This document shows, piece after piece, positions 58,527 to 64,000 of a stretch of 64,000 bases of DNA. The DNA is taken from positions 62,001 through 126,000 of the forward strand of contig NZ_LYXZ01000022.1 in the NCBI RefSeq assembly GCF_001676615.1, written 5' to 3'. The notes beneath the pieces are model-generated. The model was given only the letters and a program-made list of their open reading frames with translations. It ran no database searches and had not been told where the DNA came from. The position numbers were made by a program, and so were the translations under genes. Every line of letters begins with the position of its first letter. Position 1 is the stretch's first letter. The stretch is from Labrys sp. WJW. Lineage in GTDB: Bacteria > Pseudomonadota > Alphaproteobacteria > Rhizobiales > Labraceae.

Positions 58527-59981
58527 ATGCTCAGAACGGGGCAGCAATACAGGGATTCGATCCGGGACGGTCGGCGCATCTGGATCAATGGCGAGCGCGT
58601 CAAGGACGTCACCGTCCATCCCCAATTCAAGCCGCTGGTCGATATCCGCGCGCGCATCTACGATCTCGCGCATGAGGACGCCACTCGCGACATCCTCAGC
58701 TATGAGGAAAATGGCGAGCGCTATTCCGTCGGCCTCAAGCTGCCCCACAATCAGAGCGACTGGCACGCCAAGCGCCTGGCCACCGACACCATCCTGGAGG
58801 ATGTCGGCGGCGTCGTCACCCGCGTCGGCGACGAGACGGCCGGCGAGATGTGGTCGCTCTATGACGGCCAGGACATCCTCAACGAGGTCGACCCGCGCTT
58901 CTCCGTCAACATCCGCAACCATATCCAGCGCGTCGTCGACCGCGACCCCTTCCACGTCTCGGCCAATACCGATCCCAAGGGCGACCGTTCCAAGCGGCCG
59001 CAGGACCAGGATCCGGACATGCTCCTGCATGTCGTCAAGGAGACCGATGCCGGCATCGTGGTGCGCGGGGCCAAATACGAGACCGCCGCGGCCTATGCCA
59101 ACCAGGCCTTCACCAAGCCGACCATCGCCAATTGGGGCAATTCGGAGCTGTCCGACTATGCCGTCGGTTTCGTGTGCGACTTCTCCTCGCCGAACCTGCG
59201 CTTCATCGCCCGCACCGGCTTTGCCGGCCGCGCCCCGGCGGAGGACTATCCACTCGCCAACCGCTTCGACGAGGTCGACTGCCTGGTCATCTACGACAAT
59301 GTGCTGATCCCCTGGGAGAACGTACTGTTCTACCAGCACACCAAGGCGGCTGCCTTCATCCGCGCCACGCTGCATCGCTATTCGGCCTTCGCCTTCGTGC
59401 AGCGCAACCTCAAGCTTGCCGACATGCTGATCGGCGCGGCGCTATGGAACGTGCGCCAGACGGGCCTCGAAAACCAGCAGGCGGTCCAGGAAAAGCTGGC
59501 GACGCTCGCCTGCTACCGCGAAGGCATCAATGCGCATCTGACCGCCTCGATCACCAATGCCGAGAAGAGCCCGGGCGGGCTGCTGATGCCCAACCAGTCC
59601 CTCCTGATGACGGGGCGCGTGCATGCCTGCTCGCAGCTTCATCACATGATGCATATCGCCCGCGAGCTCTGCGGCGGCCAGATCTGCGTCACGCCCGATG
59701 CCGCCAGCTTCGCCGATGAGGAAGCCGGCGTCTGGCTGAAGAAGTACTACACGCTCAATGAGAACTGGGACAGCAACGACCGGCGCAAGCTGCTCGCCTT
59801 CGCCCGCGACCTGCTCAACTCCGACTATGCCGGCCACCGGCTGACCTTCCAGCTCTTTGCCCAGTCGCCGCCCTTCGCCCATCTCGGCGCCGTCTACCGC
59901 AATTTCGATTGGAACGATGCCCTGCGCTTCACCAAGAAATCCGCCGGCCTGTCGGACCGCATCCTCACCGCCCAGCGCTAA
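58527..59981 (+). CDS. HpaB/PvcC-type flavin-dependent monooxygenase
   Basis: A 484-residue oxygenase component of the 4-hydroxyphenylacetate 3-monooxygenase family. It has the N-terminal segment MLRTGQQYRDSIRDGRRIWI (HpaB opening), VVRGAKYETAAAYANQAFTK near 177, and the acyl-CoA dehydrogenase-like C-terminal domain (QHTKAAAFIRATLHRYSAFA, then ELCGGQICVTPDAASF). It needs reduced flavin from a partner reductase; the fusion protein at 51870 is the candidate. The neighbours (RidA, DUF1028, M20) suggest a nitrogen-containing ring rather than 4-hydroxyphenylacetate. Start 58527 has GAAGGAAAG upstream. Confidence 0.9.
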   Translation: MLRTGQQYRDSIRDGRRIWINGERVKDVTVHPQFKPLVDIRARIYDLAHEDATRDILSYEENGERYSVGLKLPHNQSDWHAKRLATDTILEDVGGVVTRVGDETAGEMWSLYDGQDILNEVDPRFSVNIRNHIQRVVDRDPFHVSANTDPKGDRSKRPQDQDPDMLLHVVKETDAGIVVRGAKYETAAAYANQAFTKPTIANWGNSELSDYAVGFVCDFSSPNLRFIARTGFAGRAPAEDYPLANRFDEVDCLVIYDNVLIPWENVLFYQHTKAAAFIRATLHRYSAFAFVQRNLKLADMLIGAALWNVRQTGLENQQAVQEKLATLACYREGINAHLTASITNAEKSPGGLLMPNQSLLMTGRVHACSQLHHMMHIARELCGGQICVTPDAASFADEEAGVWLKKYYTLNENWDSNDRRKLLAFARDLLNSDYAGHRLTFQLFAQSPPFAHLGAVYRNFDWNDALRFTKKSAGLSDRILTAQR

Positions 59982-60004
59982 TTCGGCACCCGGAGTACCC
60001 GATC

Positions 60005-60424
60005 ATGATCCACAAGCGTCTTCGCCCCTTCAACACCAAGGACACCTATCCCGAGCAGAAGCTCAACACCGATCTCAGCCAGGGCGTGGTCGCCCGTGGC
60101 ACCATGGTGTTCCTGCGCGGCCAGGTCTCCCAGGACCTCGACACCCGCGAGAGCCTGCATGTCGGCGATGCCCGGGCGCAGGCCCGCAAATCCATGGAAA
60201 ACATCAAGATGCTGCTGGAGGAAGCCGGCAGCGAAATGGCCCATATCTGCCGCATCGTGGTGTATCTGACCGATATCCGCTACCGCGAGGCCGTCTATCT
60301 GGAGATGGGCGAGTGGTTCAAGGGCGTCCATCCCTGCTCCACCGGCCTGGTGGTGCCTGCCCTGGCCCGGCCTGAATGGGTGGTCGAGATCGAGGTGACG
60401 GCCGTCATCCCCGACGCCGCCTGA
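60005..60424 (+). CDS. RidA/YjgF-family protein
   Basis: A 139-residue member of the Rid (YjgF/UK114) family: GVVARGTMVFLRGQVSQDLD near residue 27, ARAQARKSMENIKMLLEEAG, VVYLTDIRYREAVYLEMG and the C-terminal STGLVVPALARPEWVVEIEV. The Arg of the RidA active site is expected in the C-terminal strand (ARPEWVVEIEV); whether this is a true imine deaminase needs comparison. It starts 23 bp after the monooxygenase. Rid proteins hydrolyse reactive enamine/imine intermediates, and RutC has this role in the Rut pathway. Confidence 0.9.
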   Translation: MIHKRLRPFNTKDTYPEQKLNTDLSQGVVARGTMVFLRGQVSQDLDTRESLHVGDARAQARKSMENIKMLLEEAGSEMAHICRIVVYLTDIRYREAVYLEMGEWFKGVHPCSTGLVVPALARPEWVVEIEVTAVIPDAA

Positions 60425-60435
60425 GGGAGAGCCCG

Positions 60436-61113
60436 ATGACCTTCTCGATCTCGGCGCGCTGCGCCCGGACCGGCATGTTCGGCATCGCCGTGTCCTCGTC
60501 CTCGCCCTGCGTCGCCGCCCGCTGCGCCCATGCGCGGGCCGGTGTCGGCGTCGTCGCCACGCAGAACATTACCGATCCCCGGCTCGGGCCGAAGGGCCTC
60601 GATCTGATGGCCGGGGGGCTGTCGGCCCCGGAGGCCCTCGAACGGCTCAAGGCCGAGGCCCCGCATCTGGAGTTCCGCCAGCTCGCTCTGGTCGACAGCC
60701 AGGGCCGCACCGCCTCCTTCTCGGGCAGCCGGACGCTCGGCACCCACCGGGTGGTCGAGGGTGCCGGCGTGGTCGCGGCCGGCAACCTCCTGTCGTCACC
60801 GGAAGTGCCCACCGCCATGGTCGCGGCCTTCGAGGCAGCGGCGGAGCAATCGCTGGGCGATCGCCTGATCGGCGCCATGCGCGCCGCGGTGAAGGCCGGC
60901 GGCGAGGAAGGCCCCGTCCATTCCATCGGCATGCTGCTGGTGCGGGATGTCGCCTGGCCGGTAGCGGACCTCAGGGTCGACTGGAGCGAAGGCGATCCGA
61001 TCGAGGACCTCGACCAGCTCTGGCAGCGCTGGAAGGGCGAGATGGAAGCCTATGTCTCGCGAGCCCTCGACCCGAGCAAGGCGCCGAGCTATGGCGTACC
61101 GGGCGATCTCTGA
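60436..61113 (+). CDS. DUF1028 family protein (Ntn-hydrolase-like)
   Basis: A 225-residue protein. TFSISARCARTGMFGIAVSS at the N-terminus, CVAARCAHARAGVGVVATQN and SFSGSRTLGTHRVVEGAGVV are diagnostic of DUF1028. These proteins have an Ntn-hydrolase-like fold and an unknown substrate; they often sit with RidA and amidohydrolases. ATG 60436 has GAGGGAG upstream, 11 bp after the RidA stop, so the genes are co-transcribed. A hydrolytic step on an amide or lactam product is plausible. Confidence 0.85.
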   Translation: MTFSISARCARTGMFGIAVSSSSPCVAARCAHARAGVGVVATQNITDPRLGPKGLDLMAGGLSAPEALERLKAEAPHLEFRQLALVDSQGRTASFSGSRTLGTHRVVEGAGVVAAGNLLSSPEVPTAMVAAFEAAAEQSLGDRLIGAMRAAVKAGGEEGPVHSIGMLLVRDVAWPVADLRVDWSEGDPIEDLDQLWQRWKGEMEAYVSRALDPSKAPSYGVPGDL

Positions 61114-61174
61114 GCGGCTATGACAATCGGGGCCCGGTCCAAAGGATCGGGCTCCTTCATGTGGCGATGACAGC

Positions 61175-62344
61175 ATGGCAATCGAACCGACGACACTGGA
61201 CATTCTCGAGCGCCTGATCGGTTTTGCGACCATCAGCCGGCAATCGAACCGCGAGCTGATCGGCTATGTCACCAGCCTGCTCGACGGCGCCGGCATCGGC
61301 TGGGATCTCGTCGAGAGCCCCGACGGCACAAGGGCCAATCTGTTCGCGACCATCGGGCCTGCCGCGGATGGCGGCGTCGTGCTCTCCGGCCACACCGATG
61401 TCGTTCCGGTCGAGGGTCAGGCCTGGAGTGCGGATCCGTTCAGGCTGCGTGAACAAGAAGGCCGCTATTACGGCCGCGGCACCGCCGACATGAAGGGTTT
61501 CGTGGCGGCGGCCCTGGCTGTTGCTCTGCGAGCGGCCAAGCACGATTTGAAGACGCCGCTTCATCTCGCCTTTTCCTATGACGAGGAGATCGGCTGCGTC
61601 GGCGTGCGCAGCCTGATCGATCGGTTGGCAACCGGCAAGATCCACCCTGCCTTGTGCATCGTCGGCGAGCCGACCGGCATGCGGATCGCCACCGGACACA
61701 AGGGCAAGGTGGCCCTGCGGGCCTGCTGCACGGGACGCGCCGGCCACTCCGCCTTGGCGCCGACAGCGCTTAACGCCCTGCATCTGGGGGCGGATTTCCT
61801 CGGGCGGCTACGCCTTCGCCAGCGCGAACTCGCCGAAACCGGCAGGCGCGACGACCAGTACGAAATTCCCTATACCACCCTCCATGCCGGGCGGATGAGC
61901 GGCGGCCAGGCTCTCAACATCGTGCCGGAGTGCTGCGAGATCGAATTCGAGATCCGCAACGTCGCCGGCGATGATGCCAACACCATCATCGCCGGTCTGA
62001 GGGATGATGCCGAGGCGATCGTCGCGCCCCTGCGCCCTGCTTTTCCGGAAGCGGCCATCGCTATCGACGAGGTCAATGCCTATCCGGGGCTGGAGACACC
62101 CGTCGATTCCCCGGTGGTGACTTTGCTGCGCCTGATCACGCAGAGCCGGGACCCGACCTTCAAGGTGGCGTTCGGCACGGAGGGTGGTTTGTTCCAGGAC
62201 AGGCTGGGCCTGGCAACGGCGGTCTGCGGCCCCGGCTTCATGGCGCAGGGCCACAAGCCCGACGAATATGTCGATGCCGGCCAACTCGGGCGTTGCGATG
62301 CCATGCTGGCAGTGCTGGTCGATCGCCTTGCCGTCGGACTCTGA
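61175..62344 (+). CDS. M20 metallopeptidase/deacylase (ArgE-like)
   Basis: A 389-residue zinc hydrolase: SGHTDVVPV near residue 71 with the first His/Asp, YGRGTADMKGF near 98 with the bridging Asp, YDEEIGCVGV near 132 with the catalytic Glu pair, CIVGEPTGM near 160 and the dimerisation domain from about 180. The C-terminal zinc His is in FMAQGHKPDEYV near 355. It is closest to acetylornithine deacetylase by motifs, but its place after RidA and DUF1028 favours hydrolysis of an N-acyl or N-formyl intermediate in a catabolic pathway. Confidence 0.9.
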   Translation: MAIEPTTLDILERLIGFATISRQSNRELIGYVTSLLDGAGIGWDLVESPDGTRANLFATIGPAADGGVVLSGHTDVVPVEGQAWSADPFRLREQEGRYYGRGTADMKGFVAAALAVALRAAKHDLKTPLHLAFSYDEEIGCVGVRSLIDRLATGKIHPALCIVGEPTGMRIATGHKGKVALRACCTGRAGHSALAPTALNALHLGADFLGRLRLRQRELAETGRRDDQYEIPYTTLHAGRMSGGQALNIVPECCEIEFEIRNVAGDDANTIIAGLRDDAEAIVAPLRPAFPEAAIAIDEVNAYPGLETPVDSPVVTLLRLITQSRDPTFKVAFGTEGGLFQDRLGLATAVCGPGFMAQGHKPDEYVDAGQLGRCDAMLAVLVDRLAVGL

Positions 62345-62501
62345 TGACAGGCCGGCCCCTCCCCTGCCCTTTCCAGCCGAGCGGCCAGTTGCCGCTTTGA
62401 CGTACCGCATCGAACAGGGAATTTTGTCCGGCAGTCACATCCGCCATCCAGGGCCGCAGTGTTGAACCAACCATCCGTGCCGGCCGCGTGAGGAGCACCC
62501 C

Positions 62502-63461
62502 ATGCGTTTCACCTTGCGACAATTGAGCTATTTCGTCGCCGCCGGCGAGACCGGCAGCGTCACCCGGGCAGCCGAGCTGGTGAATATCTCCCAGCCCTCG
62601 GTCTCGGCGGCGATCTCGCATCTGGAAACCGAGCTGGGCGTGCAGATCTTCGTGCGCCAGCACGCCCAGGGCCTGTCGCTGACCACGCCCGGCAAACGCC
62701 TGCTCCGGGCCGCCAAGGAATCCCTGCGCGCCGCCTATGAACTCTATGACGTGGCCAATGCCGCCGGCTCCATCGTGTCGGGTCCGATCAATGTCGGCTC
62801 ATTCAGGACCTTCTCTTCCCTGATCATGCCGGAGCTCTGGCGCGGTTTCATTTCCAAATATCCCGACGCCCAGATGGTGGTGACGGAGGGCAGCGAGGCC
62901 GAGCTGCTGGAAGGCCTGCGCTCGGCGCGGATCGACATCGCGCTGACCTATCAGCTCAATCTGACACCGGACATGAGCTTCCAGCCTTTGGTGGAGATGC
63001 CGTCCTATGTGCTGCTGGCTGCGGACCATCGGTTCGCCGGCCGATCGAGCGTCCGCCTGGAGGAGCTGGCGGACGAGCCCTTCATCCTGCTCGACCTGCC
63101 GCTCAGCCGCCAATATTTCCTGTCCATGTTCGAGCAGCGCAGCATCACGCCGCGGATCGTCGCTGAAACGGCCAGTCCCTCGACCCTGCGTTCCTATGTC
63201 GGCGCGGGCCTCGGCTTCTCCATGCTCACGGTGAGGCCAGTGAACATGATGGCGGAAAATGGCCGCCCCCTCGCCTATGTCGAACTCGAGGGCAATACCT
63301 CCCCAATGGTGATGGGGCTGGCCTGTTTGAAGGACATGCGGCGCCCGCGCATCGTCGACGCCTTCGAGGCTCATTGCCGCGAGGTCATCACCGCCGATCA
63401 TATTCCAGGCATGCGGGGAACTGATTCAGGTCCCTCTCGTGTTATAGCCGATGAGGTGTAA
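62502..63461 (+). CDS. LysR-family regulator of the monooxygenase cluster
   Basis: A 319-residue regulator: MRFTLRQLSYFVAAGETGSV, then VNISQPSVSAAISHLETELG for the helix-turn-helix. The effector domain (PFILLDLPLSRQYFLSMFEQ, GAGLGFSMLTVRPVNMMAEN) closely resembles the LysR-type part of the fusion protein at 51870 (ILLDAPPSRDYFTGILEDAG). It follows the M20 gene by 157 bp on the same strand. The shared domain suggests that both proteins sense the same compound. Confidence 0.9.
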   Translation: MRFTLRQLSYFVAAGETGSVTRAAELVNISQPSVSAAISHLETELGVQIFVRQHAQGLSLTTPGKRLLRAAKESLRAAYELYDVANAAGSIVSGPINVGSFRTFSSLIMPELWRGFISKYPDAQMVVTEGSEAELLEGLRSARIDIALTYQLNLTPDMSFQPLVEMPSYVLLAADHRFAGRSSVRLEELADEPFILLDLPLSRQYFLSMFEQRSITPRIVAETASPSTLRSYVGAGLGFSMLTVRPVNMMAENGRPLAYVELEGNTSPMVMGLACLKDMRRPRIVDAFEAHCREVITADHIPGMRGTDSGPSRVIADEV

Positions 63462-63508
63462 TCGATCCTGATTCTCCACCCGGATGCCATTTGTGCATGG
63501 GAGGCGGC

Positions 63509-64000
63509 ATGAACGAGCCAAGACTTGCGAACGAGCCGAGACTTATCCTCTACGAACTCGCCGGGTCCGATCCACAGCTCCGCTTCAGCCCGCATTGCTG
63601 GAAGATCCGGATGGCTCTGGCCCACAAGGGGCTTCAGGCCGATCGCAGGCCATGGCGTTTCACCGACAAGGAAGCCATCGCCTTCTCGGGCCAGGGGCTG
63701 GTGCCCGTTCTCATCGATGGCGCCAATGTCGTTTCCGATTCCTGGCGCATCGCGCTTCACCTCGAAGAGCGCTTTGCCGAGCGCCCTTCCCTCTTCGGTG
63801 CGCCGCAAGCGGCAGCCGTGACCCGCTTCGTCAACAGTTGGGCCGATACGGCCCTGCTGCCTGCCATCGCCCGCCTGATCCTGCTCGATATCTACACTAT
63901 CCTCGACGACAAGGACCGGGACTATTTCCGCGCGACCCGCGAGCAGCGCTATGGCAAGACGCTGGAGCAGGTCGTCCAGGACCAGCAGGTTCATCTCGAC
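63509..64000 (+). CDS. Glutathione S-transferase-like protein, 5' part
   Basis: The first 164 residues of a gene cut by the right edge. After a short N-terminal tandem duplication (NEPRLANEPRL), a thioredoxin-like domain follows: LILYELAGSDPQLRFSPHCW with the likely catalytic SPHCW near residue 27-31, LVPVLIDGANVVSDSWRIAL near 65, then an alpha-helical domain. This is the pattern of bacterial GSTs with an active-site Cys/Ser. ATG 63509 has GGGAGG upstream. It may conjugate an electrophilic product of the monooxygenase cluster, but that is a guess from position. Confidence 0.8.
   Translation, partial: MNEPRLANEPRLILYELAGSDPQLRFSPHCWKIRMALAHKGLQADRRPWRFTDKEAIAFSGQGLVPVLIDGANVVSDSWRIALHLEERFAERPSLFGAPQAAAVTRFVNSWADTALLPAIARLILLDIYTILDDKDRDYFRATREQRYGKTLEQVVQDQQVHLD

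Noticed and set aside
61175..62344. Assignment as acetylornithine deacetylase of arginine biosynthesis
   Set aside because: Motifs allow it, but the location among monooxygenase, RidA and DUF1028 genes favours a catabolic deacylase. Kept as ArgE-like only.

Overview
The window is high-GC (roughly two thirds G+C by eye) and densely coded, with many short intergenic palindromes and a very large share of ABC importers, LysR regulators and small-molecule catabolic enzymes. This fits a free-living or plant-associated alphaproteobacterium, most likely a member of the Hyphomicrobiales (Rhizobiales). The genus cannot be fixed from sequence alone. I recognise no tRNA, rRNA, transposase, integrase or CRISPR array. 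Start codons were chosen by ribosome-binding sites and family lengths.

Layout. 1-1655: the end of an ornithine cyclodeaminase gene and a CtlX-type citrulline/arginine-family hydrolase. 1656-5528: a conspicuously AT-richer island with two convergent genes, a HEPN-motif protein and a GHKL-ATPase/PD-(D/E)XK nuclease-like protein. This is a candidate, apparently unnamed, defence module. 5529-13537: a drug/metabolite exporter, an HSL-family esterase, a ureohydrolase, a polar amino acid ABC importer and its LysR regulator. Together with the first two genes this looks like an arginine/guanidino-compound region interrupted by the island. 13762-14828: a Nudix hydrolase and an RHH/ParE-type toxin-antitoxin pair. 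14869-20307: a ribose-type sugar ABC importer with two permeases, then an OsmC-like protein. 20531-30592: an SDR, a spermidine/putrescine-type ABC importer, a HisD-like dehydrogenase with altered zinc ligands, a zinc alcohol dehydrogenase, a HutC-type GntR regulator and an FMN 2-hydroxyacid dehydrogenase. The enzyme set resembles sulfopropanediol (DHPS) degradation. 30739-32079: a CNNM/CorC-type membrane protein. 32538-36791: a polyol/sugar ABC importer without its ATPase, plus an SDR. 37060-38431: a RES/Xre toxin-antitoxin pair. 38646-40106: a RibF-like protein lacking the kinase half, and HutD. 40261-49506: a LysR regulator, an M17 aminopeptidase, a proline-iminopeptidase-like hydrolase and a complete dipeptide ABC importer. 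49764-51741: a divergent LysR/quinone-oxidoreductase pair.

51870-63461 is the most intriguing metabolic region: a flavin reductase fused to a LysR effector-binding domain, a branched-chain-amino-acid-type ABC importer, an HpaB-type flavin monooxygenase, a RidA protein, a DUF1028 protein, an M20 amidohydrolase and a LysR regulator whose effector domain resembles the one in the fusion. The parts match the logic of the Rut pathway (monooxygenase, flavin reductase, RidA, hydrolase) but with a different oxygenase, suggesting an undescribed route for a nitrogenous ring compound. A glutathione S-transferase-like gene runs off the right edge.

Five families of intergenic palindromes recur across the window, often directly after substrate-binding-protein genes inside ABC operons.
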